In this document: one piece after another, positions 37,301 through 56,259 of the stretch
Layout: each line of letters opens with the position of its first letter
Numbering within the stretch: the stretch's first letter is position 1
Assembly: GCA_020137815.1 (NCBI GenBank)
Contig: CM035353.1
Location: forward strand, 5,506,597-5,570,596
Length of the DNA stretch: 64,000 nt
Direction: 5' to 3'
Source: Hormiphora californensis
Lineage: Eukaryota > Ctenophora > Tentaculata > Cydippida > Pleurobrachiidae
Translations under genes and position numbers: made by a program
The notes under the pieces: model-generated
Told to the model about the DNA's origin: nothing
Database searches by the model: none
Seen by the model: the letters and a program-made list of their open reading frames with translations, nothing else

Positions 37301-39106
37301 GTTTTTTCTTCTTTTCAGTTTTCCCGATAAAATTTGGCTCTTCTTAAATTCAATTTTTTGGGAGATTTTTGGGCCCTTTTTGGGGATAGGGGTTTTGGAG
37401 GGTTTTTGGGGCTCCGTCACCATTAGCTTTTAAAACCCCCCCTTTTAAATTCCCCCCTTTTTAAAAATTTATCCCCTTTAAATTTTAAACCCCATTTTGT
37501 ACATTGTTAAAATTTCCCCGGGATGTACATTGTTCTACCCCCCCCTACCCTTTTACTTTCCGGGAGGCCCTCCCCGGGGCCCCCAGATCCAAGGATTTCC
37601 GGGGCCGGGGGGTTTTAACCCTGCTCTCGCAGGGGCCTTTAAAGGCCCCCTTTTTTGGGAGTGGTTCGTGTAGTGGGCCGAGAGAAAAGAGAGAACAGGG
37701 GAATAGACAGGGGGAGGGGGAAAAGAGCGAGAGGAGAGAGAGACAAGGGGGCCATAGGATAAGTAGAGCGAAGAGAGAGAAAAGGGGTAGAGCAGTAGGA
37801 AAAATTTTACGAGGTAGAGGAACGAGGGAGATAAAATACAAAAACAAATTTAGGGAGACATTAATATTTTGGTTAAGAGAAGCCTAAAATTAGACCCAAT
37901 TTTTGGGCAAGGGGTTTGAATGTTAAATTTTAAGGATGATAGCTAAAAAACTATAGAACTTTTATCAAGAAAAGAAAATATTCCTTTTTGCATCTACGAT
38001 TTCCCCCGTTTTGCCGGTTTTAATGGGAGGTGGGGGTTTTTCCCCTTTTCGCTTTTTCCAGGGGGCAGTGGGAAAATACAATTTTTTGTAGATGAAATTT
38101 TTCCCAAACGGGTTTCCCCTTTGGGTTTCAAAAAGTTGAATTTTTCGCCCAAAGGGGTCTTTTTTCCCAAATTTTGGAGTGCTTGACGGTTTCAAGCATT
38201 AAAAACTTACTTCGTATGGCGAGACGTATCTGTTCAAACCACTGTTGCTCTTACACCAAATTCCGTAGGTGTACCCATTACAATTGGCTTCATCCTCACA
38301 ATATCTATCTGCACATTGGTTATCGCATTTCTTGATCTTGCTCGGTCGACAAGTTTCCCAAAAGCTGGGGAAGAGTGCGGCAGGAATTCTACTAAACTTT
38401 ATGACCCTTAACTCTCTAGACAAGGGTCAAGGGTCAAGGGTGGTAAACTAATTTTTTTTCTAAATGCCTTTTGCGAAAAAGGCACGTGGGTTTAGAAATC
38501 TGTAACGGATATAGTAACTATTATATATGGTGCAGTGTTTGTTGAACTATTACAATATCCTCATGGTTATTAGCTAGTTGTTCACTTCTCTTCATTTATC
38601 CAGGGAGGAATAATTTAACTTACCGTCCTGCACCCTGGCATACAGACAGGCCACACAATAGTACAGTTCCATCCTCTTCTACCGAGTAGGATGTGTGGAG
38701 AGGACTCGCAAACCCACAAACCTAATGAAAATTATTTGAACACGTTTAACCCAGAAGACAAAATTGGCTTTTTGGATTAAATAGAATTTGATTTTCAGGC
38801 TTTGATACACAATGACACATTGTGTGTTACCTGGTAAAATCCGACGTCTCCTGGGCATTGCCGGCTAAACTCAACGACACCCTGATACTCATTGAAATCC
38901 AACATCTTAAACGTAGTGTCACCTACTGCACACTTAAACGTGTGAAATGGAGTCGCGACTTTTTTGTCGTTTTTATCGAAGTAGTAGTCGGAGCTTAGGC
39001 CATAGTAGCATTGAACGTATTCACCCCATAGAATCAACTGACATTCGTTAGCCTTGTCCCCCTCACAGATGATCGGGTGGAACAATAGAAATACAAAGAA
39101 CGACAT
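27566..39106 (-). CDS. LDLa-containing LGR/relaxin-receptor-like GPCR, seven exons, about 1159 residues
   Basis: Exons: 39106-38831, 38721-38624, 38364-38211, 30981-30881, 30689-30147, 30032-28558 and 28398-27566. All phases fit, 3480 nt including stop. The N-terminus is a signal peptide (MSFFVFLLFHPIICEG). A Cys-rich ectodomain follows, with LDL-receptor class A modules, for example GHTDCHSSAM...DESDESDC, VMDGEVDCVDGSDE, DDCGDNSDEEKC and CDGVVDCQDFSDEC. These Asp/Glu clusters bind calcium. Seven membrane segments start in exon 6. The last ones are diagnostic of the LGR/RXFP class: IIVTDFFCWIPLC (TM6) and ILILPINSVINPMLYD (TM7 with NPxxY). The loop between TM4 and TM5 is very long (about 80 residues), and the tail is acidic. 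I see no leucine-rich repeats, unlike RXFP1/2 or snail GRL101. Intron 3 is 7.2 kb and contains a retrotransposon on the other strand. The ligand is unknown; signalling through G proteins at the plasma membrane is inferred. Confidence 0.88.
30722..30795. repeat. Double-hairpin repeat, copy 2
   Basis: cccgggtgaatgccgaagg, then ggcttttgcaaaaaggcatc, in inverted order relative to copy 1. It lies in a GPCR intron. Confidence 0.6.
31041..31160. repeat. 24-bp tandem repeat of 'gtgacgacgtgat'
   Basis: Four or five units of about 24 bp containing cactgtgacgacgtgatacg, each partly palindromic (gacgtgatacgtca). In the long GPCR intron. Confidence 0.85.
31322..31383. repeat. (GA)n microsatellite
   Basis: A pure GA run directly preceding the 31-35 bp minisatellite. 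Confidence 0.95.
31384..31768. repeat. Minisatellite, unit about 25-33 bp ('gaggatagtttaccccgttccaga')
   Basis: About thirteen units built on 'gaggatagtttaccccg' and 'ttccagag', of varying length. The same unit reappears in inverted orientation at 36,650-37,190, beyond the retrotransposon. Confidence 0.9.
31980..35780 (+). mobile_element. Non-LTR retrotransposon with Myb-like repeats and restriction-like endonuclease
   Basis: Order matches site-specific-type LINEs (R2/NeSL-like organisation). At about 32,085-32,190 and 32,420-32,610 there are two Myb-like DNA-binding segments (NLDLVHCYYRSNPGTSGSW; TRVEERWSKTTYPSKTDDQ). At about 33,200-33,310 lies the pre-RT block ADNNLFQNNQRNFYRKLE. From 33,510 come RT motifs: WIKHPLVSMEGCL, CKKQLEIDKLTYVIENVQS (33,860), FLKYVLHRNQKAFYSFPH (33,930) and TIKRGAFS, the degraded motif before the catalytic block (34,107). 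At 34,620-34,700 is NHRGNTVFFRVAGILDWSTS. At 35,490-35,570 is DVAVQKDRSVSDREGK, the PD-(D/E)XK-type nuclease motif. Beyond about 33,300 frames break repeatedly at swollen homopolymers, so intactness cannot be judged. It sits in intron 3 of the minus-strand GPCR, antisense to it. Confidence 0.85.
36077..37690. repeat. Two direct copies of a ~160-bp repeat flanking the inverted minisatellite
   Basis: About 36,077-36,230 and 37,525-37,685 share 'tgtacatt', 'ttactttcc', 'gaggcccccgggccc', 'cagatcc', 'caaccctg' and 'gggagtggttcgt', then 'ggaccgagagag'. The minisatellite at 36,650-37,190 lies between them. The complement of 'ggattcaaccc' resembles an RNA polymerase III B box, so a tRNA-derived SINE is possible; this is weak. 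Confidence 0.55.
36650..37190. repeat. Minisatellite, inverted relative to 31,384-31,768
   Basis: Units built on 'tctggaacggggt...ctgtcctc', the reverse complement of the 31.4 kb array unit, with degraded homopolymers. Confidence 0.7.
37690..38210. other. Intron remainder, GA-rich then unassigned
   Basis: 37,690-37,830 is purine-rich. 37,900-38,190 is swollen sequence with no recognisable protein. The GPCR exon acceptor/donor region starts at 38,211. Confidence 0.5.
38463..38490. repeat. Double-hairpin repeat, copy 3 (partial)
   Basis: atgccttttgcgaaaaaggcac: only the first hairpin is kept. It lies in the GPCR intron between the exons at 38,364 and 38,624. Confidence 0.5.
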
Positions 39107-39356
39107 TAACAATACAGCTCTCAGTAGATGTATGATATTTCAAAGACTTTTATATTACTCTAGCGACGCATCTTATTAAAAAAACGCGTTGTAAATAAAT
39201 GAAGCGTGCATGTGATTCATTGAATGATTAAGGTTTATAAGGAGTTATAAGCATTTCAGATTTTGTTTGTCGTGTAGAAAAATATTCAAAACAGGGCGCT
39301 TTTCAGCGAAAAATATGATTAACGAACAAGAATATTTGCACTATGAATCCATAGTA

Positions 39357-39528
39357 CAGTCGGACCCCGATTTAACGGCACCCTCGGGGGAAAGGGTTTT
39401 GTCCGTTAAATCGGGGTGTCCGCTAAATCGGGTTCAAATATTGTGAATTTCCTATATTGGGGGAAGATTATGCTGCCGTTAAATCGGGGTGCCGCTAAAT
39501 CGGGGGCCGTTAAATCGGGGTCCGACTG
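39357..39528. mobile_element. 172-bp MITE, pogo/Tigger-like termini, TA duplication
   Basis: The ends CAGTCGGACCCCGATTTA and its exact complement are flanked by TA at 39,355-39,356 and 39,529-39,530. Inside, 'ccgttaaatcgggg' or its variants recur four times. CAGT-starting ends plus TA insertion fit the Tc1/mariner-pogo group. A 68-bp relative lies at 54,511. Confidence 0.85.
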
Positions 39529-39997
39529 TACTGTATTTCCCCGCCATTGGCATGTGACACTCCTAATTACATCCCATCACCCATGACCTAATGAGATTCT
39601 GAAAGGTGAGACAGAACAGTGCAGGTGATATGAGCTGCCTAATTAGGCTCCTTTTAATTCTAGTCTATGTGATCTCCACTCAACTAAACTCATGTAATCA
39701 ATGACAATACCAGAGCGCAATTGTAATGACGAACACATGACGAACGATGAACGTTATGAATTGCAAACAGGAAGTGGGGCGCGGCGCCGGGCTGCACGTT
39801 CTAATGAAAGTGCGTCATTTCAGCACTGTAATAACTTTGCGGGCGTCGCCTTCGTGGACAATTTGGATTAGAGCGTCTGTGAAGTATTTCAAATGATATT
39901 TTGAGCACTCCGCACTGGATGGTTGCTATGGATGGGTTACGTCACGGGACAAAAAAAGCGTGACACTTCACTAGTATGTAATCTTGTCGAATTCTAA

Positions 39998-40050
39998 ACC
40001 CCTATGCCTTTTTGCAAAAGGCATCCGGGTGAATGCCGAAGGCGGGGAAA
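39998..40050. repeat. Double-hairpin repeat, copy 4
   Basis: tgcctttttgcaaaaggcat, then ccgggtgaatgccgaaggcg: same order as copy 1, lacking the closing arm of the second hairpin. Confidence 0.65.
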
Positions 40051-40694
40051 TAACGAAAAATTTTAGGTATCTTGTCAACCTTTAAAGGTCTAACTAACCA
40101 ATTATATTGATTTAATTGGTCGTACGTGGTGCCACTATTACTAATATAATATATAAAGCACTCTGTACGAATTCTATTAGCACGAAAATCTAATGTGTTC
40201 ATTGTGCTTGCTTAGTACATACAATTGTAATGGGCACAAACTGTTTATGATCTTTAAGTTAAGCCATTTATCACGTCATCGACAACAACAAAAAACAAAC
40301 AATCCATTATATACTGAGCATTTATACTGAATTCGTTAACCCACCGTTAGTGTGTATTGTGCATTTTGCACCTCAAGGAAGGGATATAAAAGAGAGATCT
40401 GATCCCGCATTTAAAACGCCATGGCACCTTCCTGCTATGTAACCCTTCACTAGTTTCCAACACCAGCTGCTTGTGAGATCCCATAAGAAGGCTTACTATA
40501 ATACATCTTGTAAAACTGCTTCAACAGGGGTCAATGTTATCAATCTCATTAGCTAATTAGAATTGGTTAGATTCTCTGGAGTTGAAAGCAGGGAACATGG
40601 CAGTATCCAGATACAAATTGCAATGGATATTAGCATCATTACTACCCCCCCCCCTTACTAACACGCCACTCTTCTGTTTAATAGGGTCGACCCT

Positions 40695-49564
<8,870 letters not shown>

Positions 49565-49569
49565 TAATA

Positions 49570-50289
49570 GGACTCTGCCAGTTATAATAGCTTGAGGAGA
49601 TAGGGAAAAGACTCGAGCTTGGGGAGGGAGAGACTGAAGAAAGAGGAGGAAAAGGGAGAAACAAGATCGTCAGCTTTTTTTTTCACAACCAAATTTTATT
49701 TTAGTTCTGTTTTTTACACCGTTTTTTGTGAGAGAAATGAAGAAATGGGAATGGGAAACGTCCTCTTGTTCTATTGATGTTATCTTTTTCCAGTTTTAAA
49801 CCGCCCGTTTTAACTTTTTAAACAAAAATAAACATTTTTTCCTTTTCCCAAAATGCTTTAAAAATCTAAAATCTTTTACAAAACCTTCACATCATAGTTC
49901 ACTTTTTAAAAATAAACTGGGTTTGAAAACGTTTTCAAAAAGTCCTTTCAAACGGAAAATGTTTTTGTACAGTCTCTTATATCGGTCTCTTTTATGGTAT
50001 GAACTCTAGTCAGACACAGCTGGCATGGCATTCACTTGAGCAGCAACTCTGAAAATGAATGCAGTTGTTAATTGGCTGCGTATAATAACTCAACGGCTTG
50101 AATCCTCGAACGGCCTTGGATCAGAGTTGTTCTGTTTGTGTGCGCGTCACCGTAACGGGGAACCAGTGACATCGCGCGCCAAGAACTCCATCATTCAACA
50201 TTTGTCGCTCGCGCGCGACGTCAATTCCATCGGAAAATTGTACAATCTGTCAACAGGGGATATGGGGATATTACGCCTTTGATTTTTAT
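49570..50289. other. Downstream of GMPS; no gene seen
   Basis: AT-rich sequence, then a GC-rich patch with gcgcgc around 50,170-50,225. No exon is supported. Confidence 0.5.
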
Positions 50290-51190
50290 GTTAAAAAGTA
50301 TAGGGATTTTTAAAAATGTCACCCCCTGAAATAACAAAATTTTGTCATATCTCCGGTTCCTGAAAGATAAGACTTTAAATTTTTAGGTTTGGGAAAACTT
50401 TGCAAATTTTTTAACCCCAAAATTTAAGTCTTATCTCCCCCTTTTTTTATTTAAAAAAAATTTAAAAGGGGGGGGGGGGGCAGAAAAAAACCGTTTTAAG
50501 GCACAATTAAAACCCTCTGGGGTAGCCCCAAATTTTCACCTATCGGAGTCCCCCTATTAATTAAAAAGGGGGGGCCCCCCCCCCCCCCGGGGGGGGGGGG
50601 GGGGGGGGTTTTAAAAACCCCCCCCCGGGGGCCAAAAAAAATTTTTTTTTCCCCCCCCCAAAAAAAACCCCCCCCTTTTTCCCCCCCCTTTTTTTTTTGG
50701 GGTTTTCCCCCCCTTTTTTTTGCTTAAAACCCCTGGGGGTTTTTCCTTTTTCCCTTTTTCCCTTTTCTTTCCCCCCCCTCCCCTCTGCTCTTTTCTTCTT
50801 TCCCCCCCTCTCTTCTCCCCCCTTCCTCTCTTCCTTAATTTGGGGGAACCAAATTTTTTTTTTGGAAAATTTTTGGCACCTGTTTCGGGCCCCCAAATTA
50901 AAATTTTCCCCCTTTTTCTTTTTTGGAAAAAAAAAAAAATTTTTAAAAAATCATCGGCTGAAAACCCCAAAAAAAGCCCCGCAAGGGAAAACCCCCCCCC
51001 CCCCCCCCTAGCCCCCCCCCCCCCCCAGTCTCTCCCCCCCAAAACCCGAGGTTTTTGGGAAAACGTTTGGGGGGGAAAAATCCCTTGTAATTCCAAATTT
51101 AAGTCTTATTCCAGGAACCGGACTTTGGTCATTTAAAAAAAATTTGAAAACTTAGGGGGGGGGGGTGACAGTTTAAAAAAAAATCCGACT
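50290..51190. mobile_element. TIR/foldback element, family A relative, interior corrupted
   Basis: Left arm 'aaaatgtcaccccctgaaa', 'atatctccggttcct' and 'ataagacttaaatt' (about 50,315-50,390) is mirrored by 'aatttaagtcttattcc', 'aggaaccgg' and 'gggtgacagtttaaa' (about 51,095-51,180), followed by 'tccgacttta' as in the 10.76 kb element. The interior is a mass of G, C, T and A runs that looks like failed consensus. Confidence 0.65.
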
Positions 51191-51544
51191 TTAGAAAATG
51201 GCACGATTACCTTTTGGATGTTTTTCAGCGCCAAAAATTTCATCCCCTTTATCGGGCAAAGCCCATATTGACAGAGAGGGAGGAAAAAGAAGGCGAAAAG
51301 GGAACGAAGAGAGAGAAAGGAGAGAACCGACGAAAGAGCGAAGAAGAGAAAGAGAAGATGGAGATTAGAGAGATGAGCGAAGATTAGCAGAGGGGAATCA
51401 AAACGAGAAAGAGCAAAATATTCACCCTCATATACTGGGGTTCTTCTCTGGATAACCCTTTCTTTACGGCCGATCTATACCCCTTCTCTCTATCTTTTAT
51501 CGGCTCCTATCACTCTCTCTCGTTCCTTTTCTTTCTATCCTCTC

Positions 51545-51573
51545 ATCTCGCTCTCTCTCTTCTATCTCTCTCT

Positions 51574-51625
<52 letters not shown>
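51545..51625. repeat. (CT)n microsatellite
   Basis: CT tract. Just after it a unit containing 'ccatccagatggtatattcg' is duplicated (about 51,640-51,665 and 51,720-51,745). Confidence 0.9.
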
Positions 51626-51949
51626 AAGGTGACTCTATCCATCTCTATCCAGATGGTATATTCGTGCCACACAATTCTTCTGGACAAACTGTTTTGCTCA
51701 TACGATTTGGCGCTGATCTACCATCCAGATGGTATATTCGTGCCACGCAATTTTTCTATAAAAATTCTTTGTAAACGTTTACAACTCATTTACTACTTTG
51801 AACATATAACATCAATGGCGTGAATATACCACTACTAGAAAGCCCATTGCTAAGTCCTACAATACCCCCCCCCCCCACCCGTCTCTATGCCCCCCCCCCC
51901 CTCTTACTGATCTTCGTCTCTCCATGTCGGGGTAAAGAATACGGAGTTT

Positions 51950-54200
51950 AGTACTTGTAGACTCTACAAGTACTAAACTCTACAAGTTGTAGAGCGCTGG
52001 TGATAAACATCAAGGGAAATCTCACTGAATAACATATGTAGAATCAGGTGATAAAGATCCGTAGAATTGTAGTAGCTGTGTAGAGAGTCAACGGGGTACG
52101 TAGGTAGAAAGGCTTTGGCAATCATGGCGGCCCCAGTAGTAGATCCCAAAACACCACGAAACACCACACAGGAACACACAACAAACAACCAACAACATGC
52201 ACGTGCAGTATCCCCCCTCCAATACCCCTTCCAAGCCACCTCCTTGGCAACCCCCCACCATTTGCACGTGTGGATACTACATCATCATCACGCCACTCAT
52301 TTGTACTTTATAATAAGGACTAGAGAGCCCAGGGAAAAGAACAAAAAACTCTCACACCCTATTGACTCCTCTCAATCCCGATCCCTGGCTCATGCCTACT
52401 TTGCTCCCTACGGCGCACCTCCGGTCGCGAGATCATACTCCACCCCCCTTCCCCCTGTTGACTCCCCTCAGTCCTCACCCCTCTTATCCCTATTGACTCC
52501 CCTCGGCCCCTATTGAATCATATCGTCCCCTATTCACTCCATCTCACCCTCTATTCACTCCCCTATAACGCCATAATAAACACTCCCTTCACCCCTCTCT
52601 CAATCTGTGATCTGAAGCAGTTCAGAACCCCAAATTTTCCCTCATTTTTCACCATTTCCCCCATTACTCAGTCAATTCTCAGCCAATTTCGAAAATCTTG
52701 GGCTCATTAGAAAGATAATCTTTCCAAATAGCTATTATCCCCCAAATTTATAAAACCTTTACACCCGCACGTGCACGCCCCAAACCCCACCAACTACCCC
52801 TAACAACATGCCAATTTTCCACGTGCAAGCCCTAAACTCCCCCCCCCCCAAAACCAATTGTCTTGCACTGTTCTCTGCTTTATAATATAGACTAGAAAGC
52901 CCATTGAACACCCCCCACCCGTCTCTATGCCCCCCCCCCCTCTTACTATTCGTCTCTCCGTGTCGGGGTAAAGAATACGGAGGTTGGTAGTGGTAGAGCG
53001 CTGGTGATAAACAATAAACATCAAGGGAAATCCCGCTGAATAACATGTAGAATCAGGTGATAAAGATCCGTAGAATAGTATAGAATAAACGGGGTACGTA
53101 GGTAGAAAGGCTTTGGCAATCATGGCGGCCCCAGTAGTAGATCCCAAAACACCACGAAACACCACACAGGAACACGCAACAAACAACAAACAACATGCAC
53201 GTGCAGTATCCCCCCTCCAATACCCCTTCCAAGCCAACTCCCAGGGCAACCCCCCACCATTTGCACGTGATGATAGGTCATCTTCATCTTCACCACGACG
53301 TTCATTTGCTTATTATAATAAGGACTAGAAAGCCCGTTGGAGTAGAGCACCCGTTGACTTGAATCCCCACGCTCTCCCTCACCCAGAATCACCCCTCTCA
53401 CCCGCTGCACCAACCCGCACGTGCAGCCATCAATCACTCGCTGCGTAGGGGCTATGGCACCTCCTTGGCAACCCCCCTCTATTTGCACGTGGGATACTAC
53501 ATCATACTCCTCACGACGTTCATTTGTACTTTATAATATAGACTAGAAAGCCCATTGAAGTCCCTCACCCCCCCCACCCGTCTCTACTCTCTATGTCTCT
53601 CCCCCTCTCACTCTTCGTCTCTCCATGTCGGGGTAAAGAGTACGGAGGTTGGTAGAGTGGTAGAGCGCTGGTGATAAACATCAAGGGAAATCCCGCTGAA
53701 TAACATGTAGAATCAGGTGGTAAAGATCCATAGAATTGTAGCTGTGTAGAGAATCAACGGGGTACGTAGGTAGAAAGGCTTTGGCAATCATGGCGGCCCA
53801 AGCAGTAGATCCCAAAGCACCACAGGAACAACATAGGAACACGCAACAAACAACAAACAACATGCACGTGCAGTATCCCCCTCCAATACCCCTCCCAGAG
53901 CACCTCCTTGGCAACCCCCCACCATTTGCACGTGATGATAGGTCATCATACTCCTCACTACCACGCCACGCATTTGTACTTTATAATAAGGACTAGAAAG
54001 CCCTTTGAAGTAGAGCACCCGTTGACCCAAATCCCCACACTCTCCCTCACCCAGGAGCACCCCTCTCACCCACTGTACCAACCCGCACGTGCAACCTCCA
54101 ATACCCCTCCCAGGGCACCTCCCTGGCAACCCCCCTCTATTTGCACGTGATGATAGGACATCATCACCTTCACGACGTTCATTTGCAAATTATAATAAGG
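51950..54200. repeat. Large tandem repeat, three full and two partial units
   Basis: The block 'ggtagaaaggctttggcaat', 'catggcggccc', 'catgcacgtgcagtatcccc', 'ccccaccatttgcacgtg' and 'aaggactagaaagccc' recurs starting near 52,105, 53,100 and 53,765. Shortened copies lie at about 53,420-53,545 and 54,085-54,200. The ORFs on both strands recur with the unit, change frame and have no family resemblance, so I treat them as repeat sequence. Confidence 0.8.
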
Positions 54201-54274
54201 ATAGCGGTATCTGTCAATATAACACCAGGACCGACTGACCATTATGATTCATAATGGCCAGTCGGTGATCACAC

Positions 54275-55781
54275 TCACTTGTTTCGGGCAATGGTTTGAT
54301 CTATCTGTGCATTGGTGTACTGGGGTAGGAGGAACCGCTCCGGGACTTTTAGGTTAGCTGGGTGTTCTGGACGGGGTGGCAGTATGGGGCCTCCACGGAG
54401 TGCTAAATCTAATGGGGATGAGTCTTGTTAGTCAAGCTGTTAAGAGCTACCTACTGACTTGTTGTGTCTTCTGAGCTCACTTTGAGGTAAAACTCTGTGT
54501 ACCTTTAATACAGTTGGAGCCCGATTTACCGGGCAAAATTACTTCCCCCGAGGATCCCGGTAAATCGGGGTCCGACTGTATTACTAAATATCGTGTTAAC
54601 GAATTTTATCCTTGGACTCACCTTTGTTACAACCTTGGGCTGTAAAATGAGAACTCAAGAATTTGGGTGTGGCTTTCCTGTTAGTGGTCATATCAGAGAC
54701 TTTGTGAACAGGGTAGGAAGACTTAGTCACCGAGCCTGAAATAAATATCGATCAAGATTAGATGGCCCAATTCAAAATGCCAGTAGATATTTGATTCATT
54801 GATTGGCAAAATTCTAATGTTTGATTGACAAGAATTACCAGCAGGTTCCATATCTGCAGCCCACTTGCTTTTCATCTTTTCAACGAGCCCAAACCGCGTT
54901 CCATCACCTGAGAAAATACAATGGATTTTTTTTTAAATATAGGGTAAACTGGGGCTATTCGGTGGCCTGGACAATTCGGCACATGTCTGGGCAATTCGGT
55001 ACTATAGAACGTGTGTCACGTGACTTTTTTCACTTCAAAGATCAAGGCACTGATTTAGGTATTGGTTTCCAGTACCAGTTTACATATATTGGCTTCCAGC
55101 TAACTGTGCACCTTTTGTAGGAACATCGCTAGTCTCGGGCAACCAGCAAAGTTTATGGGGGTCCCAGGTCCTTTTGGCTGGCAATTCTGTATTAGATCTT
55201 CCGTTATAATCCACATCATACCTATCAGGAATTTCAACAATCAGATTATACAGTCTTTTTAAAGCCAATAAATTCAAAGGTCGGCCAGAATAATACACAA
55301 TTCACACACAGTGGTATGTTACTGCTAATTTATCTGTATGGCGGCGCCATACCCCATTTGACGACGACTGTGCGCTCAGATGGGGTCGCGGCGCCAGACA
55401 ATAATTTATAACAGCTCCTTACTTACCAGGAGATGATACTCCCCTCGTGTGTGTCACCGTGATGCCTGAACAGGTAATCCTTACCAAGTCCTTCTGCCTG
55501 AGATAGAGCGTTACGCCGCACCGTCGTGTCAGGTTTTACCCCTGCACCATATGGCTTGTAGTCAGTGCGGTGGGAACTGTTTGATACCTCTGTTCCTTTT
55601 ACAAACTGAGAAAAAGAAAGGGGTGTTAGGCAACTGCAGGTTTGAATGAGATAGTTTGTATAATGTATACCTTTCCACGCCTGTCTTCCTCCCAGTTTCC
55701 AATAAGACACCCTTTGCTGAACCGCTGCTCAATACGCCAACCGGGGAGCTGCCATTTTGCTGAGTCACTTGTCTGCACCAT
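54275..55781 (-). CDS. CFAP107: Cilia- and flagella-associated protein 107, complete, five exons
   Basis: Exons: 55781-55671, 55605-55427, 55221-55112, 54735-54622 and 54408-54275. They sum to 648 nt (215 residues and TGA). Phases are consistent at every junction. The protein is a microtubule inner protein of axonemal doublets (human C1orf158, about 190 residues). Signatures in order: LPGWRIEQRFSKGCLIGNW then EEDRR; SSHRTDYKPY; VKPDTTVRRNALSQAEGL; LFRHHGD; DVDYNGRSNTELPAKRTW; DPHKLCWLPETSDVPTKG. The last two match the human pattern of an RTWN-KLLWLPE-SDFP block. The C-terminal exons (SVTKSSYPVHKVSDM; LPQYTNAQIDQTIARNK) are less conserved. The final stop could instead be a donor (aa|gtgagt), so the very C-terminus is uncertain. 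A pogo-like MITE sits in the last intron. Confidence 0.9.
54511..54578. mobile_element. 68-bp MITE, pogo/Tigger-like, TA duplication
   Basis: Ends CAGTTGGAGCCCGATTTACC and CCGGTAAATCGGGGTCCGAC followed by TG, flanked by TA on both sides. It is a shorter relative of the element at 39,357 and lies in CFAP107 intron 4. Confidence 0.8.
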
Positions 55782-56259
55782 ACTACAGGGTAAAACCAAA
55801 TTATGTTTGGAGTTGTGAATGCAAAATATAATGTATTGTTGATGAAATGAGAAAGGTCATAAGAACAAGGTGAAGAGACACCTTATCGCGAAATTACATG
55901 GAGCATAGAATTAACTAGTCAGTAGTTCACGTTTCTAAAGCGATTTGTTATGTTCTAAGTTCTAACCCTCCATTAGGAACCACTGTTCCAAACGGCAAGT
56001 CTCTACTATTTGTGGTTTAGGAGAACACTCAAAGATAAAAAATCCTCCTCCCCTCCCCTCCCCCTCCTTACATTTTTGCATTTTGGGACCCCTCTGGCAA
56101 ATTTTTACCTTATATCCGATCGTTCTGAAAATTTGCATGCCTCTTTTCCTATATGAGGGCCCTCAGAGTACAAAATTTCAGATCTCTTCTTCATCGGGAA
56201 CATGCTTTTTTAAAGCATCAAAAACCCCGAAATCTGCATGCATTGCAGCTGCAATGGTA
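55782..56259. other. Upstream of CFAP107; no gene seen
   Basis: The CFAP107 promoter should lie here, but no specific element is recognisable. A C-rich tract lies at 56,045-56,070. Confidence 0.45.

Larger units (their letters stand above)
33300..38180. other. Patch of homopolymer-swollen, probably unreliable consensus
   Basis: Runs of 4-20 identical bases are greatly over-represented (for example poly-A at 36,298-36,360 and repeated cccc/gggg/tttt). Within it, LINE protein blocks stay recognisable but shift frame every few dozen bases. Exon 3 of the GPCR begins right after it at 38,211 and is clean. Confidence 0.8.
39110..40694. other. Divergent intergenic region between GPCR and GMPS
   Basis: The GPCR reads leftward from 39,106 and GMPS rightward from 40,695, so both promoters should lie here. 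I see a pogo-like MITE (39,357-39,528) and a double-hairpin repeat (39,998-40,050), but no TATA box that I would defend. Minus-strand ORFs at 40,002-40,202 and 40,557-40,745 lack support. Confidence 0.5.

Noticed and set aside
50561-51136. Gly/Lys-, Pro- and Phe-rich ORFs on both strands
   Set aside because: Translations of swollen homopolymer consensus inside a foldback element.
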